Source: an uncultured Pelagibacteraceae bacterium (lineage in GTDB: Bacteria > Pseudomonadota > Alphaproteobacteria > Pelagibacterales > Pelagibacteraceae). Taken from it: a stretch of DNA of 64,000 nt. The stretch lies in contig CACFZK010000007.1 of assembly GCA_902570785.1 (NCBI GenBank), forward strand, positions 1 to 64,000, given 5' to 3'. A program made the translations under genes and the position numbers. The first letter of the stretch is position 1; each line of letters opens with the position of its first letter. Below, piece by piece: positions 1 through 10,358 of the stretch. The notes beneath the pieces are model-generated. The model was not told the origin of the DNA, made no database searches, and saw only the letters and a program-made list of their open reading frames with translations.

Positions 1-32
1 GGGAAGAAATAGATAATCAATAATTAACAAAA

Positions 33-635
33 ATGAAAAGAATATTTTTATCTTTTCTGATTTTTTTTGTAGGATCATTTTTAATCCAAACTAAAGCATT
101 ATCCAACAGTTCTGATCCTGAGGGCTTTATTTCTGAAGTAATAGATGAAGCAAAAGTAATTTTAAGTGGCTCCTCTACCGCAGAAGAAAAAGCAAAAAAA
201 TTATCTGAAATTGCACTCAAGACTGTCGATGTTAAAGGACTAGCCTATTATACATTGGGAAAAAAGAGAAAAGAAATAACCCCAGAAGAACTTAAAAAAT
301 ATGAGGATTTATTTGAGAAATATTTCTTAAAAAGTTTTACTTCAAGATTAACAGATTATTCAGATCCCAAAATCAATGTTCTATCGTCAGAGGTTGTAAA
401 TGATAAATATACAATAGTAAAAACTATGCTTCTTAAAACTGATAAGAAACCAGAAGTAAAAATTGATTGGCGGGTTTATACTAAGGATCCTAATAATCCA
501 TTAATAAGAGATTTGATAATTGAGGGGTTAAGTTTAGCACGCACACAGAAAGAGGAGTTTGCGTCAGTATTGAGTGCAAATAATAATGATATTAATGCAT
601 TGTTCTTAACATTAGAGAAATTCATTAGTAAATAA
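33..635 (+). CDS. mlaC: MlaC-family phospholipid-binding periplasmic protein
   Basis: This 200-residue protein has the look of the MlaC/Ttg2D family, the periplasmic carrier that moves phospholipids between the outer membrane and the inner-membrane MlaFEDB transporter. Residues 1-22 form a hydrophobic signal peptide ending near a small-residue site. The body contains features typical of the family, such as the early VDVKGLAYYTLGK stretch (residues 64-76), a LxxYEDLFEKYF helix and a central beta section around VKIDWRVY. The length fits the family (about 200). The first bases of the window (GGG AAG AAA TAG) could be the tail of an upstream gene, perhaps mlaA, but nine coding bases cannot show this. 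A tRNA on the other strand follows. The family call is fairly sure; the substrate is inferred from the family. Confidence 0.82.
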   Translation: MKRIFLSFLIFFVGSFLIQTKALSNSSDPEGFISEVIDEAKVILSGSSTAEEKAKKLSEIALKTVDVKGLAYYTLGKKRKEITPEELKKYEDLFEKYFLKSFTSRLTDYSDPKINVLSSEVVNDKYTIVKTMLLKTDKKPEVKIDWRVYTKDPNNPLIRDLIIEGLSLARTQKEEFASVLSANNNDINALFLTLEKFISK

Positions 636-692
636 ATATGATTTGGTATTTTGTTATATCGCTTTGGTTAATTGGTGTTATGGTTGATTAGA

Positions 693-769
693 TGGTGGGC
701 CCGCCAGGATTCGAACCTGGGACCAATACATTATGAGTGTACTGCTCTAACCAGCTGAGCTACAGGCCC
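693..769 (-). tRNA. tRNA with CAT anticodon, probably tRNA-Ile2 (lysidine type)
   Basis: The minus strand folds into a full cloverleaf of 77 bases with an encoded CCA end. The acceptor stem is GGGCCTG/CGGGCCC, the anticodon stem GTACA/TGTAT encloses loop CTCATAA, and the T arm is CCAGG-TTCGAAT-CCTGG. CAT can read Met or, after lysidine modification by TilS, the Ile codon AUA. Ile2 is favoured because the acceptor has C4-G69 and C5-G68, the anticodon stem opens with a G27-U43 wobble and the variable loop is TGGTC, all as in E. coli tRNA-Ile2 and unlike the elongator tRNA-Met. The tRNA identity is seen; the Ile2 call is inference. Confidence 0.93.
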
Positions 770-799
770 TTTTAAGACTAACTTTTACAATATAAATAT

Positions 800-2674
800 T
801 TATTTTTCTAGAAAACTTTTTAATTGTTTTGATCTACTTGGGTGTTTAAGTTTTCTTAAAGCCTTAGCCTCAATTTGTCTTATTCTTTCTCTTGTTACAG
901 AAAATTGAAGACCAACTTCCTCTAGAGTATGATCTGTATTCATTCCAATACCAAACCTCATTCTTAGAACTCTTTCCTCACGAGGGGTTAGAGATGCCAA
1001 AATTTTTGTAGTTGACTCGCTAAGATTAGATCTAATAGCAGTATCTAAAGGTTGTAAAGCATTTTTGTCCTCAATAAAGTCACCCAAACTACTATCCTCT
1101 TCATCTCCAACCGGAGTTTCAAGAGAAACAGGTTCTTTAGAAATTTTTAAAACTTTTCTAACTTTCTCAAGAGGCATAGCTAATTTTTTGGCTAATTCTT
1201 CCGGAGTCGCTTCTCTTCCAAACTCACTCAAAATTTGCCTTTGTGTTCTTACAATTTTATTAATAGTTTCAATCATGTGAACTGGAATTCTAATAGTTCT
1301 AGCCTGGTCAGCTATTGATCTTGTAATTGCTTGTCTAATCCACCAAGTTGCATAAGTTGAAAATTTGTATCCTCTCCTATATTCAAACTTATCAACTGCC
1401 TTCATTAATCCAATATTACCCTCCTGAATAAGATCTAAAAATTGCAATCCTCGGTTTGTATATTTTTTTGCAATTGATATGACCAGTCTTAGGTTTGCTT
1501 CAACCATTTCCTTTTTTGCGACCCTAGATTCTCTCTCACCTTTTTGTATTCTTTTAACTAATTCTTTAAACTCTCCGACTGGTAACTCAATTTTTTTACT
1601 AAATTCGACTAATCTATCACGAATTTCATCAAAATCTTTTCTGTGCCTTTTGAAAAAACTTTTCCATACTTTATTTTCTTGTAAAAAACTTTCAAACTTT
1701 GGATTAACTTCATTTCCAATATAATATTTTAAAAATTCAGACCTTGAAATTTTACTTTCAATTGCTAATCTTAAAAGGACACCTTCAAGTGAAAGTATTT
1801 TTTTGTTTTCTTTGTAGTGAGATTGAACCAATTCTTCAACTATGGCACTGCTCAATTGTAAGTTTTTAAAACCTTCAACTAAAATGCCTTGAATTTTTTT
1901 AAAGTTTTTATTTTTTGATACCGACAATTCTTTGCCATTTAAAATACAGTTTAGTTTTTCAATTTGATATTTTTTAAGTTTGACATAATATTTGGATAAG
2001 TTATCTATGGTTTTAAGTATTTTGGGTTTAATCTCCTCTTCCATGGCAGCAAGAGACACATTAAATTCATCCTCCTCTTCATATTGTTGTTCTTGAGGAC
2101 TTTTTTCCTTTTCGTCTGAACCTTTTTTAATTTCTTTTTTATCAGTTGTTTTGGTTAATTTATTTTTTTTATTATTACTAGATGTGTCATTCTCGAAATC
2201 TTCATAAGTTGAGTCGATATCTATAATATCTCGTATAAGCAATTCCCCCTTTTCAAGTAGATCCCTCCATTCAAACATTTTCTTGGCTATTAAAGGACTT
2301 TGAGTCAGTGCGTTGATCATCAAATCTTTACCTGCCTCAATTCTTTTAGCTATCGCTATCTCGCCTTCCCTAGAAAGTAATTCAACACCACCCATTTCTC
2401 GTAGATACATTCTAATTGGATCATCACTTTTTTCAGATGTTTTCTCTGCTTGATCGTTGGATGCGTCTTTCTTTTTTGGTTTTTGGAAATCACCTTTTTT
2501 TTGAACTAAAGAAATTTTTTTCTCAAAAATAATAAATACAGCTTTCTCAACATTTTCTTGAGTGCTGTTTCTTTTTCCCAATGATTTTCCTAATTCTTCA
2601 TATGTGATGAAGCCTCTTTGCAATCCTTTATCTAAAAGTCTTTCGAATGATTTCGTTATTAGTTTTTTAATCAT
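800..2674 (-). CDS. rpoD: RNA polymerase primary sigma factor RpoD (sigma-70)
   Basis: This 624-residue protein is the housekeeping sigma factor. An N-terminal region 1.1 is followed by region 1.2 (near residue 86, [11 protein letters not shown]), a long Lys/Glu-rich non-conserved insert, region 2 (near residues 390-460, with the core-binding and -10 recognition helices around [20 protein letters not shown]), region 3, and region 4 (near 555-615) with the helix-turn-helix [19 protein letters not shown] that contacts the -35 element. All domains are complete and the length is normal for the family. It lies 61 bases downstream of dnaG, in the alphaproteobacterial order yqeY-dnaG-rpoD, and probably shares its transcript. 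The call is secure. Confidence 0.98.
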   Translation of the reverse strand: MIKKLITKSFERLLDKGLQRGFITYEELGKSLGKRNSTQENVEKAVFIIFEKKISLVQKKGDFQKPKKKDASNDQAEKTSEKSDDPIRMYLREMGGVELLSREGEIAIAKRIEAGKDLMINALTQSPLIAKKMFEWRDLLEKGELLIRDIIDIDSTYEDFENDTSSNNKKNKLTKTTDKKEIKKGSDEKEKSPQEQQYEEEDEFNVSLAAMEEEIKPKILKTIDNLSKYYVKLKKYQIEKLNCILNGKELSVSKNKNFKKIQGILVEGFKNLQLSSAIVEELVQSHYKENKKILSLEGVLLRLAIESKISRSEFLKYYIGNEVNPKFESFLQENKVWKSFFKRHRKDFDEIRDRLVEFSKKIELPVGEFKELVKRIQKGERESRVAKKEMVEANLRLVISIAKKYTNRGLQFLDLIQEGNIGLMKAVDKFEYRRGYKFSTYATWWIRQAITRSIADQARTIRIPVHMIETINKIVRTQRQILSEFGREATPEELAKKLAMPLEKVRKVLKISKEPVSLETPVGDEEDSSLGDFIEDKNALQPLDTAIRSNLSESTTKILASLTPREERVLRMRFGIGMNTDHTLEEVGLQFSVTRERIRQIEAKALRKLKHPSRSKQLKSFLEK

Positions 2675-2735
2675 AGAGATTTAATGCTGATTAATATTAT
2701 ATATATGTACAAATATCAAAAAATCTATACTTAAA

Positions 2736-4502
2736 TTACTCTTTGTTTATCTTACTTTTTAACTTAATTAAGTCAGAATAAGACTTCTCGTCAAAATCCT
2801 TCATCAATTTGCTTTCTAGTTCATCTATTTTTTTTGAAAATTTAATTTCATTTAATTCCTTTAAAATTTCATTTAACAATTCGATTTGCTGATTGTTATC
2901 TTTCTTTAAAAAAATATTTTTTATAAAAGTGTTTTGACTTATATCCTTTATAAGATTTGGATATTTATTTTGAAGATTTTTCAAATTATCTTCGTTGAAG
3001 TTATGTGTGGAAATTAAGCCTATTAATTCAGACTTAAGAGTATTTAAGCTTTTAGAAGAAAATGAAATATCCTTAAAAATTTCTGTTCTAGGTGAAATAA
3101 GTTTTGGATAATTAAGCATAATAAACAAAATTGAATATTCCTTGATTTCTTCCTTAGAAAGATGCTCTTTCTCAAAAGCAATTTTTTTTGTTTCATTTAG
3201 TATCTTAAAACTATTTATTTTTTTTCTTTTACTATGATGCTGTAAAGGAGTTAAATTTCTAATTTTTTCAAGATAAAATTCTAAAATATGTTTTCTTAAA
3301 GTTTCATCTTTTATAATCCTACATAAATTTTTAAATTTTTTTTCAAATTTCGTTGCAGCGAATGGATCGTTTCTATCTAGATCATTTGAATATATTTTCC
3401 AAATAAAATCTTGGATGGATGACTTTGTTTTCAAAAAATTCTCAAATGCTTCTTTGCCTTTTTCTTTTATGTAATCATCTGGATCGATCCCATTTTTTAG
3501 AGATACAAAACTAATTTTATTATTTTCTTTTATAAACGGTAGCAAACTTTCAGCTATGCGTAAGGCTGCTTTTTGTCCGCTACTATCACCGTCAAGACAA
3601 ACTATCGGGTCAGAAAAGAATTTCCAAATTAAGTTTATCTGGTTTTCTGTCAAAGCTATACCCGAGTTTGATACGACATTTTTAATACCAGAAGAATAAA
3701 TACTTATAACATCCATATATCCCTCAACTATAATAACTTCCTCATTTTTTTTTGGAAAAGATTTTGCTTTTTCTAAATTAAAAACATGTCTGCCTTTTTT
3801 ATAAAATTCAGTTTCGGGGGAATTAATATATTTTGCATACTTACTGTCTTTTATAATTCTTCCGCCAAAAGCAACAACATCTCCAACTATATTTTTAATT
3901 GGGAATATTATTCTTGAATTAAATCTATTAGCAAATCTATTTCGTTTCTCATCTTTGAAAAATAAACCAGTTTCCATAATTTCTTGTTCTGAAAACTTTT
4001 TGGAAATATCTTTATAAAATTCTGAATTATATGGAACATATCCCAATTTAAATTCTAATATTGTACTTTTACTAATTCCTCTTTTTTCTAAGTAGTTTAA
4101 TGCGGTTGTATCTTCTGAAAATATTATCTTGTGATGGTAATCGGTAAAATCTCTTAAAATATTTTTATATATCTCGTATCTTTTTTCTTTTGCTTCATCA
4201 AATTTTGAAAATCTGTAAGGCTGCATACCTGCTTGAGATGCTAATTGTCTTACTGCTTCGCCAAATTGAATAGATTGAGTTTTCATTACAAAATCAAAAA
4301 TATTTCCATGTTCTCCTGAACTAAAACAATGATAAAATCGTTTCTCATCGCTAACTGTGAAAGATGGTGTTTTTTCAGTTGTAAATGGAGATATACCAAT
4401 AAACTCCTTTCCCCTTCTTTTAAGTTTAACTGATTTTCCTACAACCTCAGAAACTTTTAATCTAAGTTTAATTTCTTCTAAATAATTCTTTGGATATTTC
4501 AT
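2736..4502 (-). CDS. dnaG: DNA primase DnaG
   Basis: DnaG makes the RNA primers for replication. The 588-residue protein has an N-terminal zinc-ribbon-like domain, a TOPRIM core (VIIVEGYMDVISIY near residue 252, VCLDGDSSGQKAA near residue 302) and a helical C-terminal part that would bind DnaB. The N-terminal ribbon is degenerate: the usual CPFH is SPFT (residues 38-41) and the usual CFGC is CFSS (59-62), so only one of four zinc ligands remains. I recall similar losses in other alphaproteobacterial primases, so this may be a lineage trait and not damage. The gene is one base downstream of yqeY and upstream of rpoD on the same strand. Function is sure; the zinc state is inferred. Confidence 0.97.
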   Translation of the reverse strand: MKYPKNYLEEIKLRLKVSEVVGKSVKLKRRGKEFIGISPFTTEKTPSFTVSDEKRFYHCFSSGEHGNIFDFVMKTQSIQFGEAVRQLASQAGMQPYRFSKFDEAKEKRYEIYKNILRDFTDYHHKIIFSEDTTALNYLEKRGISKSTILEFKLGYVPYNSEFYKDISKKFSEQEIMETGLFFKDEKRNRFANRFNSRIIFPIKNIVGDVVAFGGRIIKDSKYAKYINSPETEFYKKGRHVFNLEKAKSFPKKNEEVIIVEGYMDVISIYSSGIKNVVSNSGIALTENQINLIWKFFSDPIVCLDGDSSGQKAALRIAESLLPFIKENNKISFVSLKNGIDPDDYIKEKGKEAFENFLKTKSSIQDFIWKIYSNDLDRNDPFAATKFEKKFKNLCRIIKDETLRKHILEFYLEKIRNLTPLQHHSKRKKINSFKILNETKKIAFEKEHLSKEEIKEYSILFIMLNYPKLISPRTEIFKDISFSSKSLNTLKSELIGLISTHNFNEDNLKNLQNKYPNLIKDISQNTFIKNIFLKKDNNQQIELLNEILKELNEIKFSKKIDELESKLMKDFDEKSYSDLIKLKSKINKE

Positions 4503-4503
4503 T

Positions 4504-4959
4504 TTAATTTAAATTATCCTTAATAATCTTGCTGACCTTTGAAAAATCCAAAACATCAGAATATTGTTTTTTTAATGCACCCATTACTTTGCCCATATCT
4601 TTAACCGAACTAGCACCAACCGTTTTGATAGTGTCTAAACATATTTGTTTTGTTTCTTCTTCACTTAATTGTTTTGGTAAGAATTCATTTATAATTTTTA
4701 TCTCAGACATCTCATTTTCAAGTAATTCATTTCTCCCGCCTTTTCTGTACGCATCACACGAGTCGTTACGTTGTTTTACCATCTTTTTTAGAAGCAAAAT
4801 CAGTTCATTATCAGGCAATGTCTGTTTATCTCTGATCTTTTTTGCAATCATAGTATCTTTGATTGCAGCAACTACTAGGCGCAAAGTGGAGTATGTTTTT
4901 TTGTCCTTAGTTTTTAAGGCTTCATTAAGCTTTGTTTCTATTTTGATTTGAAGGGACAT
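4504..4959 (-). CDS. yqeY: GatB/YqeY domain protein
   Basis: This 151-residue protein matches the YqeY family, a helical protein related to the tail domain of the GatB amidotransferase subunit. Typical features are the early TLRLVVAAIKD helix (about residues 25-35), the central VKQRNDSCDAYRKGGR segment and the C-terminal KDMGKVMGALKK-Y stretch that resembles the tRNA-contacting tail of GatB. The biochemical role of free YqeY proteins is not settled. It sits directly before dnaG and is probably transcribed with dnaG and rpoD from the spacer at 4960-5084, which it shares with the divergent carA. The family call is secure. Confidence 0.93.
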   Translation of the reverse strand: MSLQIKIETKLNEALKTKDKKTYSTLRLVVAAIKDTMIAKKIRDKQTLPDNELILLLKKMVKQRNDSCDAYRKGGRNELLENEMSEIKIINEFLPKQLSEEETKQICLDTIKTVGASSVKDMGKVMGALKKQYSDVLDFSKVSKIIKDNLN

Positions 4960-5014
4960 AAGATTTCTAAACTTACTTTAATCACATTTTTTTTCAAAAG
5001 AAAAAAGAATGTGG

Positions 5015-5043
5015 TTGACGACTGTTGACCTTTTTCATATAAA
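5015..5043 (+). promoter_or_regulatory. carA promoter with overlapping GTTGAC direct repeat
   Basis: A strong sigma-70-like promoter is visible: TTGACG at 5015-5020, a 17-base spacer and TATAAA at 5038-5043, which puts the start of transcription near 5050. A direct repeat GTTGAC occurs at 5014-5019 and 5024-5029, exactly ten bases (one helical turn) apart, with the first copy on the -35 box. This spacing suggests a regulator site, but no regulator can be named. Confidence 0.6.
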
Positions 5044-5047
5044 GCCC

Positions 5048-5069
5048 AAAACCTTAAATTAAAGGTTTT
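5048..5069 (+). promoter_or_regulatory. hairpin at the 5' end of the carA leader
   Basis: AAAACCTT (5048-5055) and AAGGTTTT (5062-5069) form a perfect 8-bp stem with a 6-base loop, followed by TCTTT. With transcription starting near 5050 it would be the very 5' end of the carA mRNA. It could protect the message, act as a short attenuator, or end transcription from some other start. The structure is seen; the role is unknown. Confidence 0.45.
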
Positions 5070-5084
5070 TCTTTAACTCATGAG

Positions 5085-6290
5085 TTGTATTTGAGACAGA
5101 TTAAAAATAAAAAAGAAAATAATTCACATAGTTTTTCAACAGGTATTTTAGTTTTTGAGGATGGCACCAAATTTTTTGGCAAAGGTATTGGCTATGAAGG
5201 TAATGCTGTTGGAGAAGTTTGTTTTAATACTTCTATAACAGGCTATCAAGAAATTATGACGGATCCATCCTATTCAGATCAGATTATAAATTTTACTTTT
5301 CCTCATATAGGAAATGTAGGCACAAACCCAGAAGATAACGAAGCAGATAAAGCCTGGGCAAAAGGGGTTATTTTTAATTGTAATACAACAGAGCCATCAA
5401 ATTATAGATCTATAAAAAAATTAGATTACTGGCTTAGAAAAAGAAAAATTGTTGGGATTGTAAATTTAGATACAAGAATAATTACAAATTATATTAGAGA
5501 CAAGGGTGCGCCTAAAGGAGTAATACAATTTTCAAAAAAAGGTAAACATAATATAAAAGATCTTGTCAAAAAATCTAAATCCTGGAAAGGACTTCTGGGT
5601 CTAGACCTAGCTCAAAAAGTTACTTGTAAAAAAATTTATACTTGGAATTCTTTAAAGTCTTGGGATAAAAAAAGAGGATACTTAAAAAATAAAAAAAACC
5701 TATTTAAAATTATTGCTATTGATTATGGAATTAAAAAAAATCAGTTGAGATGTTTTTCTGATATTAATTGTAAAGTTATTGTTGTGCCCGCGAATTATTC
5801 GGCAGAAAATATAATGGGTCTCAAACCTGATGGTGTCTTTTTATCCAACGGACCTGGTGATCCGGCTGCGACTGGAAAATATGCTATTCCAATAATTAAA
5901 AAATTAATTTCATACAAGATTCCAATTTTTGGTATTTGTTTGGGTCACCAAATTTTATCATTAGCTCTTGGTGCAAAGACTAAAAAAATGTTACTAGGTC
6001 ATAGAGGAGCAAATCATCCTGTAAAGGATTTAATGAATAATAAAGTTGAAATTACAAGTCAAAATCATGGTTTTGAGGTTGATAAAAAATCTATTCCAAA
6101 AAATGTTACAGTTACACATAAATCTTTATTTGATGGAAGTATCGAGGGAATTGAAGTGAAAAATAAAAAATTATTTTCCGTTCAATATCATCCAGAGGCA
6201 AACCCAGGACCTCAAGATAGTAAATACTTATTCGAAAAATTTTTAAATAACATAAAAATGAAAAAAAATGCCAAAAAGAAAAGATATTAA
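5085..6290 (+). CDS. carA: carbamoyl-phosphate synthase small subunit CarA
   Basis: CarA is the glutamine amidotransferase subunit that passes ammonia to CarB for carbamoyl phosphate, feeding arginine and pyrimidine synthesis. The N-terminal CarA domain contains [15 protein letters not shown] and [10 protein letters not shown]. The class I amidotransferase domain has the nucleophile in FGICLGHQI (Cys about residue 285) and the His/Glu pair in VQYHPEA. The start is uncertain: no ATG is in frame, so TTG at 5085 or TTG at 5091 must be used, about 22-24 residues before the conserved [13 protein letters not shown]. The gene overlaps carB by 23 bases. The product is secure, the start is not. Confidence 0.95.
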   Translation: MYLRQIKNKKENNSHSFSTGILVFEDGTKFFGKGIGYEGNAVGEVCFNTSITGYQEIMTDPSYSDQIINFTFPHIGNVGTNPEDNEADKAWAKGVIFNCNTTEPSNYRSIKKLDYWLRKRKIVGIVNLDTRIITNYIRDKGAPKGVIQFSKKGKHNIKDLVKKSKSWKGLLGLDLAQKVTCKKIYTWNSLKSWDKKRGYLKNKKNLFKIIAIDYGIKKNQLRCFSDINCKVIVVPANYSAENIMGLKPDGVFLSNGPGDPAATGKYAIPIIKKLISYKIPIFGICLGHQILSLALGAKTKKMLLGHRGANHPVKDLMNNKVEITSQNHGFEVDKKSIPKNVTVTHKSLFDGSIEGIEVKNKKLFSVQYHPEANPGPQDSKYLFEKFLNNIKMKKNAKKKRY

Positions 6291-9200
6291 AAAAGTTTTA
6301 GTTATCGGAGCTGGTCCAATTGTTATTGGCCAGGCTTGCGAGTTTGACTACTCTGGCACTCAAGCATGCAAAGCTCTTAGAGACGAGGGATACAAAGTAA
6401 TTTTAATCAATTCAAATCCTGCAACAATTATGACGGACCCTGATGTTGCAGATAAAACTTATATTGAGCCAATCACAACTGAAATTGTTGAAAAAATAAT
6501 AAAAAAAGAAAAACCAAATGCAATTTTACCAACTATGGGCGGACAAACTGCCTTGAATACTGCCATATCTATGGAAAAAAAAGGAATATTAAAAAAAAAT
6601 AAAGTTGAATTAATTGGCGCAAAAGCAAAAGCAATATCGAGAGCTGAAGATAGAGATCTTTTTAGAAAATCAATGAAGGAAATTAACTTAGATTTGCCCA
6701 AATCTGAAATTGTAAATTCATTTATTAATTCAAAAAAAGTTTTAAAAAAAATTGGTTTACCAGCAATTATAAGGCCTTCGTTTACCTTAGGTGGCTCTGG
6801 TGGCGGAATTGCGAAAAGTAAGAAAGAATTTTTTAATTTAATAAAATCTGGCCTTAGTGAGTCTCCCCAAAATCAAGTTTTGGTGGAAGAGTCACTAGAA
6901 GGTTGGAAAGAATTTGAGATGGAAGTTGTAAGAGACAAAAAAGATAATTGCATAATAATTTGTTCAATTGAGAACGTAGATCCAATGGGGACTCATACTG
7001 GTGATTCTGTTACGGTAGCCCCAGCACTTACTCTAACCGATAAAGAATTTCAAATAATGAGAAATGCTTCGATTGAATGTTTAAGAAAAATAGGTGTAGA
7101 AACTGGTGGTTCCAATGTTCAATTTGCCATAAATCCAAAAAACGGCAGGATGGTAATCATTGAGATGAATCCAAGGGTCTCAAGATCTTCGGCTTTAGCA
7201 TCCAAGGCTACGGGCTTTCCGATTGCAAAGGTTGCTGCTAAATTGGCTATCGGTTACACATTAGATGAGTTAACAAACGAAATTACCGGAACAACACCTG
7301 CCTCATTTGAACCAACAATAGATTACGTAGTAACAAAAATTCCAAGATTCACCTTCGAAAAATTTAAATTAGCAAAAGCAAAACTAGGGACCTCCATGAA
7401 GTCAGTTGGTGAAGCAATGGCTATTGGTAGAAATTTTAAAGAGTCTTTTCAAAAGGGGTTAATATCACTTGAAATAGGTTATAAAGGTTTGGACTCTTTA
7501 AATAAATTAACAAACAAAGAATTGAGAAATAAATTAGCTCAAAATTTACCTGATAAACTTTTAGTTGTCGCTGAAGCATTTAGAAGAGGAATTAAATTGA
7601 AAAGTATTTATAGAGTAACACAGATTGACCCTTGGTTTTTAGAGCAGATATCAGATCTAGTTTTAGAAGAAAAAAAATTAAAAAGAAGAGGAATTCCAAA
7701 AACTTTTAAAGAATTATCTCATGTCAAATCAATTGGATTTTCTGACGATAAAATTGCAGAATTAACTCAAAAAAGTCTTAAAGTAGTTAAGAAACAAAGA
7801 AAAAAATTGGGTGTATTTCCAGTTTATAAAAAAATCGACACATGTGCGGGAGAATTTAAGTCTGAGACTCCCTATATGTATTCGACTTACCAAAACTTTA
7901 CGTCTGATAGATCTGCTTGTGAGTCTAATCCAACGAATAAAAAGAAGATTATTATATTAGGTGGCGGTCCTAATAGAATAGGACAAGGAATTGAGTTTGA
8001 TTATTGTTGTTGCCAGGCAAGTTTTGCTTTGAGACAAAAAAAATATGAAACCATAATGATTAATTGTAATCCAGAAACTGTCTCGACTGATTATGATACC
8101 AGTGACAGGCTGTATTTTGAGCCATTAATTGAGGAAAACGTTTTAAATATAATTAGAAAAGAAAGGGAAAATGGTAAATTGATCGGTGTAATAGCTCAGT
8201 TTGGCGGTCAGACTCCAATAAAATTGGCAAAAATTTTAGATGAAAATAATATTCCAATTTTAGGCACGCAGTTTGACTCAATTGATCTTTCTGAAGATAG
8301 AGAAAGATTTAAAAAAATACTAACCAAAGAAAATTTAAAACAAGCAGAAAGTGGAATAGCAAAAGATAAGTATGAGGCATTTAGAATTGCAAACAAAATA
8401 GGTTTCCCAATTGTAATTAGGCCTTCTTATGTTTTGGGCGGAAGAGGTATGGAAATAATTTATAGCCATTTAGATTTAAGAAAATATATAGACGAAGCTG
8501 TAAGAGTTTCAGGTTCAAACCCGGTGCTAATCGATAAGTTTTTAAATGATGCAATAGAAGTAGATGTAGATGCGATTTCAGATGGAAAAAAAGTTTTTGT
8601 TGCAGGTATTATGGAACATATTGAAGAAGCAGGAATCCATTCAGGAGATTCGGCTTGTTCGCTACCTCCATATACTTTGGATAAAGATGTTATTAAAGAA
8701 ATAGAATATCAAACAAAGCAATTGGCTATTGCTCTAAAGGTAATTGGATTAATCAATATCCAATTTGCGGTAAAGGATAAAGAAATTTACGTGTTAGAGG
8801 TAAATCCTAGAGCTAGCAGAACTGTTCCTTTCGTCTCTAAAGCTACAGGACTTTCGATTGCCAAGATAGCATCTAGAGTAATGGCAGGAGAAAAATTATC
8901 GAAATTTAATTTAAATAAGAAAAATAAAAACTCTTTTGCTGTCAAAGAAGCTGTTTTTCCCTTTAATAGGTTTCCCGAAGTTGATGTTCTTTTAGGTCCT
9001 GAAATGAAGTCTACTGGTGAGGCAATGGGTTTTGATCAAAATTTTGGTTTATCTTTTGCAAAAAGCCAGATCGCAAGTAATAATAGCATTCCACAAAAAG
9101 GTACTGCGTTCATCTCGGTAAAAGATAAAGATAAAGAAAAAATTTTGATAAATGCAAAAAAATTAATTAAATTAGGTTTTTCAATATTTGCGACCTCTGG

Positions 9201-9486
9201 AACTGCAAGATATTTAGTTTCGAATGGTATAAAATGTAAAAAAATAAATAAGGTTAGTCAAGGATCTCCACATATAGTAGAAAAATTGAATAATAAAAAT
9301 ATATCTCTAGTGATTAATACAACAGAGGGAAAAGACTCAATTTCAGACTCTTTTAGCTTGAGAAGATCAAGTTTAATGAACAGAATTCCTTACTTTACAA
9401 CTATGCCTGCAGCGAATGCTTGTGTTGATTCAATTGATGCTTTAAAAAAATTTCCTATTAAGGTAAGGGCTCTTCAAGACAACTAA
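6268..9486 (+). CDS. carB: carbamoyl-phosphate synthase large subunit CarB
   Basis: This 1072-residue protein is the full-length synthetase subunit, almost the same length as the E. coli enzyme. It has two homologous halves, each with a pre-ATP-grasp segment ([18 protein letters not shown] near residue 25; [19 protein letters not shown] near 583) and an ATP-grasp domain ([22 protein letters not shown]). A C-terminal MGS-like allosteric domain starts near residue 945 ([25 protein letters not shown]). It makes carbamoyl phosphate from bicarbonate, ATP and the ammonia delivered by CarA. The start lies within the end of carA, so the two are translated from one message. At its end it overlaps the convergent zinc-ribbon gene by four bases. 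Confidence 0.98.
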   Translation: MPKRKDIKKVLVIGAGPIVIGQACEFDYSGTQACKALRDEGYKVILINSNPATIMTDPDVADKTYIEPITTEIVEKIIKKEKPNAILPTMGGQTALNTAISMEKKGILKKNKVELIGAKAKAISRAEDRDLFRKSMKEINLDLPKSEIVNSFINSKKVLKKIGLPAIIRPSFTLGGSGGGIAKSKKEFFNLIKSGLSESPQNQVLVEESLEGWKEFEMEVVRDKKDNCIIICSIENVDPMGTHTGDSVTVAPALTLTDKEFQIMRNASIECLRKIGVETGGSNVQFAINPKNGRMVIIEMNPRVSRSSALASKATGFPIAKVAAKLAIGYTLDELTNEITGTTPASFEPTIDYVVTKIPRFTFEKFKLAKAKLGTSMKSVGEAMAIGRNFKESFQKGLISLEIGYKGLDSLNKLTNKELRNKLAQNLPDKLLVVAEAFRRGIKLKSIYRVTQIDPWFLEQISDLVLEEKKLKRRGIPKTFKELSHVKSIGFSDDKIAELTQKSLKVVKKQRKKLGVFPVYKKIDTCAGEFKSETPYMYSTYQNFTSDRSACESNPTNKKKIIILGGGPNRIGQGIEFDYCCCQASFALRQKKYETIMINCNPETVSTDYDTSDRLYFEPLIEENVLNIIRKERENGKLIGVIAQFGGQTPIKLAKILDENNIPILGTQFDSIDLSEDRERFKKILTKENLKQAESGIAKDKYEAFRIANKIGFPIVIRPSYVLGGRGMEIIYSHLDLRKYIDEAVRVSGSNPVLIDKFLNDAIEVDVDAISDGKKVFVAGIMEHIEEAGIHSGDSACSLPPYTLDKDVIKEIEYQTKQLAIALKVIGLINIQFAVKDKEIYVLEVNPRASRTVPFVSKATGLSIAKIASRVMAGEKLSKFNLNKKNKNSFAVKEAVFPFNRFPEVDVLLGPEMKSTGEAMGFDQNFGLSFAKSQIASNNSIPQKGTAFISVKDKDKEKILINAKKLIKLGFSIFATSGTARYLVSNGIKCKKINKVSQGSPHIVEKLNNKNISLVINTTEGKDSISDSFSLRRSSLMNRIPYFTTMPAANACVDSIDALKKFPIKVRALQDN

Positions 9487-9674
9487 ACTGTACAGGTCAT
9501 GTCCTGGCCACAGCATAAAGGTGACTTTATTTTTCCATGCTCGTTTGGACATTTAGATATCTGAACTTTTTTGCCATCCTCAAGACTTAAATTGTCATTT
9601 TGTAAAGGAGAATTGCACTTAGCGCATGTAGCATTCACGGACATTCCGCATTTTGCGCATTCGTATGTAGCCAT
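9483..9674 (-). CDS. small zinc-ribbon protein
   Basis: This 63-residue protein is probably a metal-binding ribbon. It opens with [17 protein letters not shown], giving two CxxC knuckles within the first 20 residues, and ends with further Cys/His residues (SKCPNEH and [10 protein letters not shown]). Such short Cys-rich proteins are frequent in alphaproteobacteria but I know no assigned function. Its 3' end overlaps that of carB by four bases in convergent orientation. It follows the 2OG oxygenase gene by 18 bases on the same strand and may be the last gene of that transcript. Metal binding is inferred from the Cys pattern. Confidence 0.8.
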   Translation of the reverse strand: MATYECAKCGMSVNATCAKCNSPLQNDNLSLEDGKKVQISKCPNEHGKIKSPLCCGQDMTCTV

Positions 9675-9692
9675 ATAAATTATTATACTTGA

Positions 9693-10358
9693 TTAAGTTT
9701 TAACTTTCCAGTCAGTTTTGAAAGATACGTAATTAACCTGCACACATCTTCTCTCCTTTTTTATCTCTTTTTTCTCCATTCCGTGCCAAGTATTTGGGCC
9801 GCTTGAGAAAAAGTAACCATAATTATTTCTGTAAGGAACAGTTTTGATCAATTTTAATTTTTCATCGTAAAAATCTGTTCCTAGATTTTCAGATTCGTTG
9901 TATGGATTAACAAAGATTAGAGATGAAAGTAATTTTTCTTTAATATCGCAGTGTGGCTTCAACCAAAATCCAGTTCTGTCACAAATAACTTCTACCCTAA
10001 CGTAAGAATTGGATAAATCTTTTTTAATTAAATCGCTTATATGCTGATGCACGTTTTTTGAACAAAGTTCATCTACAAAATTTGATAAATTAGGAAAGTT
10101 CTTAGAATTTTCATTAGTTACAAAACATCTATATTTTTTTGCTTTACCACCAGACTTAATTCCCTCTCTAAACTTTCCTTCACCTCCATCAATTGCTCTT
10201 GTTCCATCATAATTTAAACCATCACTAATGGGGTTTGCTATCTCTGCATTACAAACTTCTTTGATTGCCGATTCTGTTAGCGGTTTATTTATTGCCCAAT
10301 GTTTAAAAGGTTTCTCGTAAGTTTCTAATCTTGATTTTAAAGAATTAAATAATTCCAT
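9693..10358 (-). CDS. 2-oxoglutarate/Fe(II)-dependent oxygenase-like protein
   Basis: This 221-residue protein has the signature of the 2OG-Fe(II) oxygenase superfamily. An HxD motif (PHCDIKEK, about residues 136-138) and a distal His (NTWHGM, about residue 192) would bind iron. An Arg about ten residues on (KKERRCVQVNYV) would bind 2-oxoglutarate. These enzymes hydroxylate proteins, lipids, sugars or small molecules; the substrate cannot be read from sequence. It overlaps the end of the upstream ELM1-like gene by 14 bases, so the pair is co-translated and may act in one pathway, possibly on a surface or membrane component. The fold call is good, the role unknown. Confidence 0.78.
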   Translation of the reverse strand: MELFNSLKSRLETYEKPFKHWAINKPLTESAIKEVCNAEIANPISDGLNYDGTRAIDGGEGKFREGIKSGGKAKKYRCFVTNENSKNFPNLSNFVDELCSKNVHQHISDLIKKDLSNSYVRVEVICDRTGFWLKPHCDIKEKLLSSLIFVNPYNESENLGTDFYDEKLKLIKTVPYRNNYGYFFSSGPNTWHGMEKKEIKKERRCVQVNYVSFKTDWKVKT

